NCBI RefSeq assembly: GCF_003550065.1
Contig: NZ_QXDC01000002.1
Location: forward strand, 1,360,260 to 1,424,259
Length of the DNA: 64,000 bases
Direction of reading: 5' to 3'
Source: Hephaestia caeni
GTDB lineage: Bacteria > Pseudomonadota > Alphaproteobacteria > Sphingomonadales > Sphingomonadaceae
The notes beneath the pieces are model-generated. The model did not search any database. It saw only the letters and a program-made list of their open reading frames with translations, and was not told the origin of the DNA. Positions 25,547 through 34,955 of this stretch are shown here, in pieces. The translations under genes were made by a program, and so were the position numbers. How positions within the stretch are numbered: the first letter of the stretch is position 1; every line of letters begins with the position of its first letter.

Positions 25547-27276
25547 CCGTTGGCTATCTTGTCATCGCGGGTAATCGTGGGAGCCTCAAAAAACTCCAAC
25601 ATGCCCCTCGATTGGCGCCGGTGCATGTCAGCCAGAACCTATCGATTTGGTCGGACGCCGCGCCAATTCAGGTAGGGCATCGAGGGTGGGTATTTGGCCA
25701 TCTCTTCACACGCACCCTCCCGAGCAGGCGCGTCGATCAATTCTCTGAAGACGAAAGCCGCCGTATTTGTGAAACCGCCGGCGAGTACCTCTTTGAAGCG
25801 TATTGGGGCGGCTACGTCGCCGTGTTTCAGGATGAACGAGGTGAGGTTCGGGTTTTACGTGACCCGTCCGGGACTGTTCCTTGCTTCTTTTCCCAAACCG
25901 ATGCTGCTCTTGTAGTCTCAAACGAGGCGATGCCGCTAATCAGGTTAAGCAGGCCTGTCAGCAACGTAAATTTTCATGAACTCGCGCGATATATTGCCTC
26001 GCCGGATTGGCAGGGCCGCGAAACATGCTTGTCCAGCATTTCGGAACTTATCGGCGGTGAAGTCCTATTGTTGTCGGCTCGACAAATCGAAATCAAAACA
26101 CTTTGGTCACCTTGGAAATTTGTGGGTCAGGCGAATTCAGCCGGTGACCCGACGGAGCAACTGCTCGATATATTGAGTGACACGATCGGAGTTTGGGCCA
26201 GATGCTTCGAACAAATCGCAATTGGTGTGTCGGGAGGCCTCGATTCGTCAATTGTGGCAGCGTGTAGTGCGCCGACCGATATAGGTATCCAATTTTTCTC
26301 GATGGTTGGACCAGATCCAGACGGGGACGAAACGCGATACGCAAATTTGCTAGTCGCCCAACTCGCCGCACCGCTTAAGCAAATTCCTTACGAGGTCGCG
26401 CAAGTGTCGATCGACCGGCCTACAATGCCGCACCAACCCCGGCCGTCCGCAGCATATTTTGCGCAAAGCATTCAAGTGGCGCATCGAGCGCTGGCGGCGG
26501 ATCGATCGATCGACGCGCTTTTCGTCGGAAACGGCGGCGATGGCGTATTCAACAGCTCACGCACCGCGTCCCCGTTGACCGACCGCTGGATGGCCGAAGG
26601 TTTAGGGTACGGATTATATGAAACGCTTCGCGATATTGCGAGGCTGACAGATGCCTCGTTCATGGAAATCGTTCGTCAGGCGACAAGGCGGCACCGCGTG
26701 CGCGCGACCGCCTCACAACCGAAATGCGACTTCACCGGCTTACGGAAGGACATGATCGATGCGCTCGGCCCCCCGTTCAAACGGCATCCCTGGATGAACG
26801 TGACACAAACCGCGTTGCCGGGAAAAATAGCTCACGTCGCAAGCATTATGCGTTCACAAAAGAATATCACCTTTTACCGGCATGGCGATGGGCCGCCCCA
26901 GATCGCCCCGTTACTTTCCCAGCCGATCGTGGAAACCTGTCTCAGCATTCCAACCTGGGACTGGATTTCTGGCGGGCGGGATCGAGCCGTGGCCCGCCAA
27001 GCAGTCAAGAACTTGCTGCCCCAGCCGATCATCGACCGAGCATCAAAGGGTGGTCCGGACGGCTTCATGCACATGCTGTGTCGCATTCGCTGGCGCGAAC
27101 TGACGGACTTCCTGCGTGGAGGAGTTCTTGCCAGCGAAGGCCTGATCGATACCGACTTCCTCGACCGTCCATTCGATCCCAGCTGGAAAGGGAAAACCAG
27201 CGCGCGACGACTGTTGGCCTTTGGAGCCGCCGAAGGCTGGGCACGTTATTGGCTTCGGGTCGGGGAAGAACAATGA
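25543..27276 (+). CDS. lasso peptide cyclase C (asparagine synthetase-like)
   Basis: A 577-aa homologue of asparagine synthetase B used as macrolactam synthetase. The N-terminal glutaminase-like domain lacks the catalytic Cys2 (it starts MTVGYLVIAG) but keeps WGGYVAVFQDERGEVRVLRDPSGTVPCF. The ATP-pyrophosphatase motif SGGLDSS is at residues 230-236. It would adenylate Asp9 of the core and join it to Gly1. It is coupled to B by a four-base overlap. The 3' end overlaps the convergent isopeptidase gene by 31 bases. It has low GC for this window (27 of 60 bases G/C at 26041-26100). Confidence 0.92.
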   Translation: MTVGYLVIAGNRGSLKKLQHAPRLAPVHVSQNLSIWSDAAPIQVGHRGWVFGHLFTRTLPSRRVDQFSEDESRRICETAGEYLFEAYWGGYVAVFQDERGEVRVLRDPSGTVPCFFSQTDAALVVSNEAMPLIRLSRPVSNVNFHELARYIASPDWQGRETCLSSISELIGGEVLLLSARQIEIKTLWSPWKFVGQANSAGDPTEQLLDILSDTIGVWARCFEQIAIGVSGGLDSSIVAACSAPTDIGIQFFSMVGPDPDGDETRYANLLVAQLAAPLKQIPYEVAQVSIDRPTMPHQPRPSAAYFAQSIQVAHRALAADRSIDALFVGNGGDGVFNSSRTASPLTDRWMAEGLGYGLYETLRDIARLTDASFMEIVRQATRRHRVRATASQPKCDFTGLRKDMIDALGPPFKRHPWMNVTQTALPGKIAHVASIMRSQKNITFYRHGDGPPQIAPLLSQPIVETCLSIPTWDWISGGRDRAVARQAVKNLLPQPIIDRASKGGPDGFMHMLCRIRWRELTDFLRGGVLASEGLIDTDFLDRPFDPSWKGKTSARRLLAFGAAEGWARYWLRVGEEQ

Positions 27277-29444
27277 TTTGGTTTCAGCGCCTGCCCTGGC
27301 CATGAACGCGCCATCGCGTCCCACGTTGCGTAGCGCGCGGGAAAAGGCATCTCGGCAGATCGGCGACCTCTTAACCAGAAATCGAACCAAGCCAAATTTT
27401 CGCCCATCGCCTCAATACGATTTGTAGGCACATGAAATAGATGTGTTTCATCCGAGATTGGCGATTCGCCAGGGTAAAAGGATACTTGGGAGGGTACATC
27501 GGCCGCTCGAAGTGCCCTATAAATATCGATCGCTCCTGCAAGCGGCGTAGCGAGCTGGCGCAGAACCGGACCCGACGCATCGTTCGCGCGAAGCGAAAGA
27601 GAAATCTCCTTGTATTTGCTCAGAGCTGGCCCGAACGGCGAACCTCCGAATATCGCGTTGTATGACTGCTGCATCCATGAATAGGCGTAGGGCTCAAGAT
27701 AGCTGCCATCCCCGCTCGACGCTGCGCTAAAGACACAGGAACGCGTGATCGCGACGTCAGCCAGCTGGGCGCCTCGACTGAACCCGGCTATTCCGACCCT
27801 CTTGGGATCAACTATGCCCACGGCGACCAGATTCTGAATAGCTACCTCATAGGAATAGATACTGTTGAACCAGATCAGCTTCTGCATTTCGTCCGGGACC
27901 AGGTTTCCTGTTCCGGTACTCCACTGCTCGTAAGCTTTGCTCAAAAGAGAGCTCTGGCTCGGGGCCGGGTCGTTGATCAGCAGAACGACGTACCCTTCCT
28001 CTGCGAATATCTGAGCGGGGTAGTTCCACTGAATATCCTGCCGGGCAAAACGCTCGTCGGCGTCACTGCCGTGCGTGATCACGATCGCAGGATAGCGACG
28101 TCCTGCAACATAGTCTCGGGGCCAGACGACGAAGCCGCTGGCGAAATATCCGAGCTTGTTCGTCCACTCTTTCGCCGTGATCCGTAACGGCGTGATCGCG
28201 CTATGCCGCTCCGAAACCGGCGCAATCACGGTGATCCTGCGCTCCTTCGGGCGGACAAGGACAAGCTCCGGCGCCTTTGCCAAGCCTTCTCGAACGCAGG
28301 CGCCCACCGATAAATCCGCCGCAAAGTCGCATTTGGTGAAGCTGTTGGGATCGTCAATCAACCGGGCGCTATGCTCGTCGACGCGCAGCAGCGCGTACCG
28401 CGGGCGGTTGATCGTGCGGACACCGATTAAAGACATTCGGCCATCCACCGATCGCCAGCTCCCGGCGGCGCGCAGGTCGTCTAACAGAAAGCCGGCCCGA
28501 CCGTAAGCGATCCGCCTGCCGCTTTCCAATTCTTCGAACAGTTGGCGGGATTGCCCGAAGCCCACTGTTATTAACCTGCCGCCCCTTGGTCCGACCGGCG
28601 GTGGCAAGAACGGTGAGGATGGCGGATCCGGTAGATCCTTGGTTACGCCTGAAGCGAGATCGACTGACGCCGACACAAATCGGCTTTGTCCATCTTTAGC
28701 GACATTTTCCATTTCGTATCGGAGCGCAGATGGCCCCCAGCTGATATTTCCGCCGAAATAGAGCGCGATCCTGTCGCTGACGGGCCGTCTCGCGATTATA
28801 CGGTCCTGTCCCTCCTGATCTCGAAGGTGGTATTCCACCTCCGCATCGATGGGGGGACGCCGCACATTGAACTCGGGCGTAATAGCTTCATCGAAGCGCA
28901 CCTCACGCTTGTCGGGCATCTCCTTTAAGACGGCATACCAGAGCCACCTCCCATCGGGCGACCAGCCGTAAGAGGAAATTCCGATCTTCTTGGGCGCATC
29001 GTAAATTATCGAGTGAACGGAATGATCGCTGTTGCCGAAACCAACGGCCGGATCGTGTGCGGCAATCGGCGTCGCACGCCCTTTGGTCGTCACGCGATAG
29101 AGCTGAATGCCCGCGCCTAAATCGGCCAGAACGCTCCAGTCAGAAGAACCCGGAATTTTTCGAAGCTGCTCGATGCTGGAGCTTCGCAGCAATCGGCGTT
29201 TGCGACCATTGATATCGGCTATCCAGAGCGTGGAAACCATTGCGTTCTGCGCCACATCAGCTGCACGGACGACATAAGCGATCGATTGCCGCCCATTGGT
29301 CAACAGAATGTCGGTGACGACGGGCGTCGTGGCGATGTCATCAATCGACCAATGCTTCACCGGCGGCACAGACGTAGAACTGCCAACCGCCGCGGACCCA
29401 TAAGCCAGAGCGGCGGCTGCAATCGAGATTCTGCCGATCACCAC
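27246..29444 (-). CDS. lasso peptide isopeptidase (S9/prolyl oligopeptidase-like)
   Basis: A 732-aa serine hydrolase. A beta-propeller region fills residues about 40-400 and an alpha/beta-hydrolase domain follows. The nucleophile is Ser556 in GIAGFSRGAQ, the likely His is His668 (SDETHLF), and Asp640 is the best candidate acid. It resembles AtxE2-type isopeptidases, which open the Gly-Asp ring of a threaded lasso peptide. The N-terminus (ISIAAAALAYGSAAVG) could be an export signal. It starts at GTG 29444 within the end of the receptor gene, suggesting coupling. General S9 peptidase is the alternative, but context argues strongly for isopeptidase. Confidence 0.87.
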   Translation of the reverse strand: MVIGRISIAAAALAYGSAAVGSSTSVPPVKHWSIDDIATTPVVTDILLTNGRQSIAYVVRAADVAQNAMVSTLWIADINGRKRRLLRSSSIEQLRKIPGSSDWSVLADLGAGIQLYRVTTKGRATPIAAHDPAVGFGNSDHSVHSIIYDAPKKIGISSYGWSPDGRWLWYAVLKEMPDKREVRFDEAITPEFNVRRPPIDAEVEYHLRDQEGQDRIIARRPVSDRIALYFGGNISWGPSALRYEMENVAKDGQSRFVSASVDLASGVTKDLPDPPSSPFLPPPVGPRGGRLITVGFGQSRQLFEELESGRRIAYGRAGFLLDDLRAAGSWRSVDGRMSLIGVRTINRPRYALLRVDEHSARLIDDPNSFTKCDFAADLSVGACVREGLAKAPELVLVRPKERRITVIAPVSERHSAITPLRITAKEWTNKLGYFASGFVVWPRDYVAGRRYPAIVITHGSDADERFARQDIQWNYPAQIFAEEGYVVLLINDPAPSQSSLLSKAYEQWSTGTGNLVPDEMQKLIWFNSIYSYEVAIQNLVAVGIVDPKRVGIAGFSRGAQLADVAITRSCVFSAASSGDGSYLEPYAYSWMQQSYNAIFGGSPFGPALSKYKEISLSLRANDASGPVLRQLATPLAGAIDIYRALRAADVPSQVSFYPGESPISDETHLFHVPTNRIEAMGENLAWFDFWLRGRRSAEMPFPARYATWDAMARSWPGQALKPNHCSSPTRSQ

Positions 29445-31984
29445 GACTGGCTCACTGTGATGCTGAGGAAACGGCCGATCGCGGAGTAATTCGTGTTGTC
29501 GAAAGGCGTATCGGACGCCGAACTCGTGTAAATGGTTTCGGGCTTGGCATTCAGCAGATTGAGCGCGTTCAAACTCAATTCCGTTCGCGGCGCAATTCTC
29601 AACCTTGCGGTGAGATCGAATGTCGTCATTCCCTCGACGTCGACAGGTGTGGTTTGTCGGGCATCGAGCACGTCGCCGGTGAAATTAGCGTATGCCGACA
29701 GTGAAAAGCGCGCCTTGCTGAAAGTAACCCCGCCCCGCGCCTTGAAGTGCGGCGGATTGAAGATTCGTCCGGCAAGAGGTGTCGAGGGCTGTCCCGGCAA
29801 CAGCACCTGCGCGCTTTCGATCCAGGTTCCCGCCGCGGAAATGATCAGCGTGCCCCCGATGCCGAGCTGGCGCGCGTAGCGCAGCGCGAGGTCGATGCCG
29901 CGAAATTCTTGCTGCGAGATGTTGCGGTCTCGACCATCAAGGATCGCCACCACGCGAGCGGGATCATACGGACTGGCAGTCCCGTTCTGCAGCCCAGGAA
30001 CCTGGGTAGCGCCGGCGATCGCGGCGTTCATCTGCGCAAGCGACGGATTGATCGTGACGAGCTGCGCGTACAGCGGGTTGGTCAACGCGCCAACATACGA
30101 TGTCAGCGGAGCAGAAACCCGATCCGTATAGTTAATATGGAAATAGCTCACCGCGATACTTAAGTCTTTGATCGGCTTCAGTTCCGCGCTGAACGTGTAG
30201 TTTTCCGATCGCTCAGGCTTGAGTCGGTCATTCGCACCGACGATATAAATCAGCGTCGAGTTGGTGGGAAAGGCGCTTCCGTAACCGCTCGCCGGTAGCA
30301 GAACCGCTGAGTATCCTGAATATTGCTGATAAAGTGTGGGAACTTTAAACGAGCGCCCCCACGACGCCTTTAATGTGAGCGGCTCGACCGGCTGATAGAT
30401 TAGCCCGACCTTCGGCGTCGCGATGCCGATCGAGTCTGAATAATCCTCGAATCGGACCGCGCCTGAAATCGACGCGCGTCGGATCAGCGGAATGTTCTGA
30501 GCCGGCTCAACAAGAGGAGCGAACAATTCTCCATAAATGTATCTGTTCGTGCGATCGCGATCGATCGTCAGTGTGGGCAGAACACCAATAAAAGAATTAG
30601 TTCGGATACCAGCGCCAACGGCTAGGCGAACGTCGCCCGCAGGCAACTGGAACAGCGGACCTTGAGCGCTCAGTTCAAGAGACTTCGCGGCATTGTCGTA
30701 TCGCGCCGGCGTCGCGCGGCTAAACGCGCCGGCCGAGTAGAAGCGACTCAACCCGCCGGTGTTATCGGTGCTGTAGATGCCGGTAAGCTTCGCCGACCAT
30801 CCACCAGGCAGATCGACATCAACCGACGGCGCAATCCCAAATGTTTCGAAGGTCCGTTTCGTGAGCACGCCCTGGAACGCGATGGGCTTGTCGACAAGCG
30901 TACCGTTCGCGCTGTTCATCTCCCCAGCCTTGAACAGGAGGTCGGCCGACAAGCGCATGAAGCTTGCCACAGCTTGATGGCCGCTGAGAAGAAAGCTTTG
31001 CCGGATCAGATCGGGGTAGGTTGTGGAGTCGGGATTGGACGGCCGTTCATAAGAGCGATGCCCGGCGAGGATCGCCGTATTGCGGAAGAGATCATAAGTG
31101 GCGAGTACGCCTCCGCTCGACCAGTGGCGGCCCACGACCCCCGAGAACTGTTGCTCGAAATCGCCCCCGTCAGTGGAAGTGCCCAGCCGACCGCTGACAT
31201 AGCCGCCAGAATAGTCGCGCTTCAGGATGACGTTCACGACGCCGCCGACAGCATCCGCGCCGTAAATGGCGGATGCCCCGTCAGCGACCACCTCGACACG
31301 ATCGACCGCCGCTACGGGGATGCTGCTTAAGTCCAATGCCGCGGAGATGCCGCTGTTGCTGTAGCGGTTTCCGTTCAATAGCGTGAGTGTGGCGTTCTGG
31401 CCGATACCACGTAGGTTGAACGTCGAAGCACCATTGACGTTCAGGTTTCCTGCGGCACCGCCTCCAGAGAAATTCAACCCGGGGTTTTGACCGCCACCGA
31501 AATTCTGCGGAAGGCTGCGAGCCATCTCTCCAAGATCGGCTTGACCCGCATTTCGCATGTCTTCTGATGTTACGACTGCCACAGGAGCGGCAGGCGGCGC
31601 GCCCTGAATTCGGCTGCCCGTGACCACGATGTCCTTGCCGGACGCGCCGTTACCAGCGGCTACCTCCGATCGCCCCCGGACAATCACTGCCCCCTTGTCG
31701 AAACGAACCGAAAGATTGGTGCCCCGTACAAGTCTTTCGACCGCTTCGCGCGCAGTGAACGTGCCGTGCAACCGCGGCGCCGGAACGCCATTCAGATCGT
31801 CGGCGGACGCATAGAGTTCCCAGCCAGCTTTGGCTGCCACGGCGCGCAACGCATCGCCGAGATCCTGGGCCGGGAGATCGAACTGATAGACCTGCCGGTC
31901 GCTTGCTGTAGCGCATTGAGGTACGAAACCGCACGCGACACTCGCCATCAGCACCGCGATCACATGAAACCGTTTGCCCGCCAT
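29438..31984 (-). CDS. TonB-dependent receptor with STN domain (lasso peptide uptake)
   Basis: An 848-aa outer-membrane receptor. A signal peptide (to about residue 27) is followed by an STN domain (QVYQFDLPAQDLGDALRAVAAKAG to VRFDKGAVIVRG, residues 32-105), a plug (IVVTGSRIQGAPPAAPV, VNGASTFNLRGIGQNATLTLLNGNRY, VEVVADGASAIYGADAVGGVVNVILKRDYSGGYV) and a 22-strand barrel ending in Trp. The STN domain signals to FecR in the next gene. In clusters with an isopeptidase it is taken to import the lasso peptide or a related siderophore-like ligand. GGAAGGACGGGG lies before the ATG. Confidence 0.9.
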   Translation of the reverse strand: MAGKRFHVIAVLMASVACGFVPQCATASDRQVYQFDLPAQDLGDALRAVAAKAGWELYASADDLNGVPAPRLHGTFTAREAVERLVRGTNLSVRFDKGAVIVRGRSEVAAGNGASGKDIVVTGSRIQGAPPAAPVAVVTSEDMRNAGQADLGEMARSLPQNFGGGQNPGLNFSGGGAAGNLNVNGASTFNLRGIGQNATLTLLNGNRYSNSGISAALDLSSIPVAAVDRVEVVADGASAIYGADAVGGVVNVILKRDYSGGYVSGRLGTSTDGGDFEQQFSGVVGRHWSSGGVLATYDLFRNTAILAGHRSYERPSNPDSTTYPDLIRQSFLLSGHQAVASFMRLSADLLFKAGEMNSANGTLVDKPIAFQGVLTKRTFETFGIAPSVDVDLPGGWSAKLTGIYSTDNTGGLSRFYSAGAFSRATPARYDNAAKSLELSAQGPLFQLPAGDVRLAVGAGIRTNSFIGVLPTLTIDRDRTNRYIYGELFAPLVEPAQNIPLIRRASISGAVRFEDYSDSIGIATPKVGLIYQPVEPLTLKASWGRSFKVPTLYQQYSGYSAVLLPASGYGSAFPTNSTLIYIVGANDRLKPERSENYTFSAELKPIKDLSIAVSYFHINYTDRVSAPLTSYVGALTNPLYAQLVTINPSLAQMNAAIAGATQVPGLQNGTASPYDPARVVAILDGRDRNISQQEFRGIDLALRYARQLGIGGTLIISAAGTWIESAQVLLPGQPSTPLAGRIFNPPHFKARGGVTFSKARFSLSAYANFTGDVLDARQTTPVDVEGMTTFDLTARLRIAPRTELSLNALNLLNAKPETIYTSSASDTPFDNTNYSAIGRFLSITVSQSW

Positions 31985-32047
31985 TATCCCCGTCCTTCCC
32001 AGGCGAGCGCACTCGGCTCGCTTCTCGGAAGGAAGGTGACGACGATA

Positions 32048-32078
32048 ATTTTCGGAGGGTCAGAGCTCTCCCGAAAAT
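32048..32078 (-). promoter_or_regulatory. hairpin between fecR-like and receptor genes
   Basis: ATTTTCGG and CCGAAAAT (8 bp, perfect) flank a 15-base centre directly after the fecR stop. No T-run follows on the minus strand, so it is a weak terminator or an operator/leader stem ahead of the receptor gene (96 bases between the genes). A separate, sigma-dependent promoter for the receptor would also have to lie here. Confidence 0.35.
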
Positions 32079-32079
32079 C

Positions 32080-33177
32080 TTATCGGCTCAGATGTATTCC
32101 ATCACCGCGTCGAGACACGCGCAGGCCGAACGGCTCCGCGATACGCTTGGCGAAGTTCTCGGTATCGGTGAGCTTGAACCGACCCGAGGCCTGCAAGCTC
32201 GCAAGGCTTGGATCATCGAGGATAATCGGCGTCTTAGCGTAACGGTTGGCTTGCGTCACCAACGCGCCCAACGCGATCGTCCGGTATTCAACCCAGCCCG
32301 ACGGCCAATCGCGCGTATCATCCGGTGGCGCCACGACAGGTGTCGGCCTCGCGCTCGCTGCCGAGAACACGATCGGCTGGTCGACCACCAACGGCTTGGC
32401 ATCGCGTCCCTCGACTTGCAGGCTCGCGGAACCCGCTCGAAGCCGAACATCAGCCTGGCGCGCCTTATCGACTTGCACATCGACCGTCCCCTGGCCGGAT
32501 AGCACCTTCCCGTTCGCCGCCTCGATCGTGAATGGCCGCGAATCGGGTTTGACGATGAATCGCGCCCGACCTTGGCGAAGCAGCGCCTGACGGTGTTTGC
32601 GATCGATCGTCACCTCCACGCGCGTATCAGCGTCGAGCGTCATGGCCGAACCGTCCGACAGCGAGAATGAGCGAATCTGGGCGTGTCCGGTTTCGAAGGT
32701 TTGAGCGTTTGCCGGCGTGGCGATCGGGCTGAACAAGGAAACCGAGGTGAGTCCGACCGCAAGCACAAGCACAGCCGCCGATGCCGCGGCGACTACGCCA
32801 ATCAAAACGAGGCGACGTCTGCGGCCTCCGACCGATGGTCTTGCTCCCATCGGCGATCTCCGTGGACCCCACGGCTGAGCGCGTGGGCTCGTCGCTGTCG
32901 CCCGCGTCTCATCGGCACCGGCGCCGGGAAGATTTGGCATCACCTCAAACTCTCGTCCGAGGGTTTCCTCGATCCGACGGCGAGTGGACTCTTCCATCAC
33001 CGACGAAAACATCGCCGAGGCGAAAGTCCGCCGATGGTCCACCGAAGCCTCGTACCAGGCCTTCAACGCCGTGAAATTTTCCGGTGACGGGTTTTCATCG
33101 AGATCAGAGATCAACGACGTCGCTTGCTCCATGAGCGGCGTCGGCTGGATATCGTCCGGCCAATTTTCATCGCTCAT
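32080..33177 (-). CDS. FecR-type anti-sigma regulator
   Basis: A 365-aa inner-membrane protein. A cytoplasmic N-terminal domain (about 1-120) carries a DUF4880-like helical part (ENFTALKAWYEASVDHRRTFASAMF). One membrane helix follows (RLVLIGVVAAASAAVLVLAVGL), then a periplasmic FecR domain (FSLSDGSAMTLDADTRVEVTIDRKHRQALLRQGRARFIVKPDSRPF). The C-terminus has an STN-like repeat. It holds the ECF sigma factor and is released by the receptor when ligand binds. It overlaps the sigma gene by four bases. Confidence 0.9.
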   Translation of the reverse strand: MSDENWPDDIQPTPLMEQATSLISDLDENPSPENFTALKAWYEASVDHRRTFASAMFSSVMEESTRRRIEETLGREFEVMPNLPGAGADETRATATSPRAQPWGPRRSPMGARPSVGGRRRRLVLIGVVAAASAAVLVLAVGLTSVSLFSPIATPANAQTFETGHAQIRSFSLSDGSAMTLDADTRVEVTIDRKHRQALLRQGRARFIVKPDSRPFTIEAANGKVLSGQGTVDVQVDKARQADVRLRAGSASLQVEGRDAKPLVVDQPIVFSAASARPTPVVAPPDDTRDWPSGWVEYRTIALGALVTQANRYAKTPIILDDPSLASLQASGRFKLTDTENFAKRIAEPFGLRVSRRGDGIHLSR

Positions 33178-33686
33178 CGATGCGCCTCCACTGCCGAGGC
33201 GATATAGGCATTCGCTCGCTTGACGTGATATCTCACCGTATCCACCGCGATGCCAAGTTCCTCGCTAATCTGCTGATAGCTCAGCCGATCGTCCCTGCGC
33301 ATCAGCAATACCTGACGCGTCTTTTCAGGCAAGCGCGCGACTGCCTCGTTGTAAACACGCAGAAGATCCCGTGCCTCGATATCCAATCCCTGCTCGGGTG
33401 CAACGCCAAGGTCGCGTTGATCATCCAGGGGAAACGTCACGAATTTGTTCCTCTCGCGGTGGCGCGCCATATCGATCAGCAAGTTGCGGGTGATCCTTCT
33501 GATGAACCCGATCGGATTGGCGAGCTGCGGCGCCTGCTGGCTGCCGGCAGCGCGCGCGAAAATCTCCTGCACCACGTCGGGCGCCTGATCCCAGCCAACG
33601 CGGCGCGCAATGTAGCGAAGCATGCGAGCCCGCTCTGCCCGAAACATCTCTTCGAGTGTCGGCACCTTCGGCGCGTCGACCTCCAC
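33174..33686 (-). CDS. ECF sigma factor (FecI-like)
   Basis: A 170-aa sigma-70 family factor. Region 2 is visible as LEEMFRAERARMLRYIARRVGWDQAPDVVQEIFARA, followed by FIRRITRNLLIDMARHRERNK, and region 4 as LPEKTRQVLLMRRDDRLSYQQISEELGIAVDTVRYHVKRA. It would direct transcription of the receptor and isopeptidase genes when released by FecR. The frame is open to 33779, but the GTG at 33686 gives the usual length and a family-like N-terminus; the start is uncertain. It is the first gene of the minus-strand half of the lasso cluster. Confidence 0.87.
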   Translation of the reverse strand: MEVDAPKVPTLEEMFRAERARMLRYIARRVGWDQAPDVVQEIFARAAGSQQAPQLANPIGFIRRITRNLLIDMARHRERNKFVTFPLDDQRDLGVAPEQGLDIEARDLLRVYNEAVARLPEKTRQVLLMRRDDRLSYQQISEELGIAVDTVRYHVKRANAYIASAVEAHR

Positions 33687-34349
33687 CGCCGCAAACTCGG
33701 ATCGGCTATTATGGCAGCCAGACGAAGCCGACAGCGGCGGACGGTTCGGAGACAAAGGCGAGCAAGGCGAGGAAGACACAAGACGGCCCTACGCGGCATC
33801 GTCCAGCCCGAACGGTGTCGGTCTGCCGCACTCCCAGGGCCATGCCGCGACCAGGCGACAATCGGCGCCGTGATTTCGATGCGGCCGACGGACCGTTCTG
33901 GTCTGTCGTTCATAATGCCTGGCTATGGTCAAAGCACCGCGGCTGCCAGAATGTCGCGGCACGGTGCGAGCATGAGTCAGGCTGAACGAAAATGCAATAT
34001 AGGGGGGCAGCGCGGCCGACTCCCATGCAGCAGCGTTCTGTTCGCGGAGCTTACCGACAGCGCGGTAGTCGAAGCCGCCGCACAGATTGCCGGCATATCG
34101 ACACCAATGCACGTTGGAAACCGAGCCTTGGCGCAGTCTGTCGCGCCGAAATCTGCCCCGGTCCGGCACCGTTTCGGCTTGCCTGTCATCGCCCCCAACC
34201 CCAATATCTCCAATGCCTCCCGGGCCTCCCGCGGAAGGCATGACCGGGTAGCCGGCGCGCATGTCCAGGCTGGAGCTAAAGGCGTCGGTGCGTGCATCCA
34301 ACGCGCGTTGTCACCACCCGGTCATTTCCGCCCTTCAGGCTGAGCGGAA
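33687..34349. other. gap between sigma gene and quorum-sensing module
   Basis: About 660 bases (570 if the sigma factor starts at 33779). Open frames exist on both strands, but none has a convincing start or protein character. It must hold the promoter for the sigma-fecR operon. The sequence TATTATGG/CCATAATA near 33708 is an AT-rich -10-like element for the minus strand. Nothing else is recognised. Confidence 0.35.
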
Positions 34350-34955
34350 TCACAAATCCTCGCCGCGCACGAGCTCAGCCAACCGGTCGGCGGCCGCCTT
34401 CCGGCGCGCATGATAGTCGCCGATCGCCGCCAGCAACGCAGCGCGGGACCGGCCGCCGGTCAGCGCTTCGAGCGCGGCAAGCTCCTTTTCGGGGTCATCG
34501 AGCGCCTTCAGCTCCAGTTGCCGATAGGGGTTGAGGCGCGCTGCAGCCTGGCTGACCGCGCGGTTCAGCTCGCCATTGCGCGCCGTCGCGGCGATCGAGC
34601 CGAACAGCAATGCGGTGCGCTCTCCAATCCCGTCATGGCCTCGCGGAATCTCGATCGCGGGAAACGGTCCTCCCCGCCACCGGATCGCCATTGCCATCAG
34701 GCGGTGGTGCCACGCGAATGTCGTCCTGAGATCAGCGCCGTCGAGGCGTGGAACGCGGAACCCCTCGCCCGGCTCGGACTCGACCAGACGCTCGCCCGTC
34801 AGGCGATTGAGGGCGTCGCGCACAGGGGTGATGCTTACACCGAGTTCCTCCGCCAGCCGCGCTGCCTCGAGCCGGCAACGTGGCGGCCAGTCGCCAGCGA
34901 CCAACCGGCGCCGCAACGCGTCATAAGTCGGTTCGAGTACATGCGCCGGGCTCAT
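34350..34955 (-). CDS. GntR family transcriptional regulator (FadR/VanR subfamily)
   Basis: A 201-aa regulator. The N-terminal winged helix is clear: DALRRRLVAGDWPPRCRLEAARLAEELGVSITPVRDALNRLTGERLVESEPGEGFRVPRLD. The C-terminal all-helical domain is short. The effector is unknown; such proteins bind small acids. The gene overlaps phyH by four bases, so it is in the luxI-phyH-gntR operon and may feed a metabolic signal into the quorum-sensing module. Confidence 0.87.
   Translation of the reverse strand: MSPAHVLEPTYDALRRRLVAGDWPPRCRLEAARLAEELGVSITPVRDALNRLTGERLVESEPGEGFRVPRLDGADLRTTFAWHHRLMAMAIRWRGGPFPAIEIPRGHDGIGERTALLFGSIAATARNGELNRAVSQAAARLNPYRQLELKALDDPEKELAALEALTGGRSRAALLAAIGDYHARRKAAADRLAELVRGEDL

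Noticed and set aside
27246..29444. Reading the S9-type hydrolase as an ordinary dipeptidyl peptidase
   Set aside because: Position with the STN receptor, FecR and sigma opposite a lasso precursor and B/C genes fits isopeptidase far better.
24597..33686. Search for an ABC exporter (D gene) for the lasso peptide
   Set aside because: None is present on either strand; clusters with an isopeptidase usually lack one, so the cluster is not judged incomplete.
33789..34301. Overlapping open frames upstream of the ECF sigma gene
   Set aside because: Arg/Cys-rich products typical of shadow frames, no ribosome binding site, no similarity pattern I recognise.
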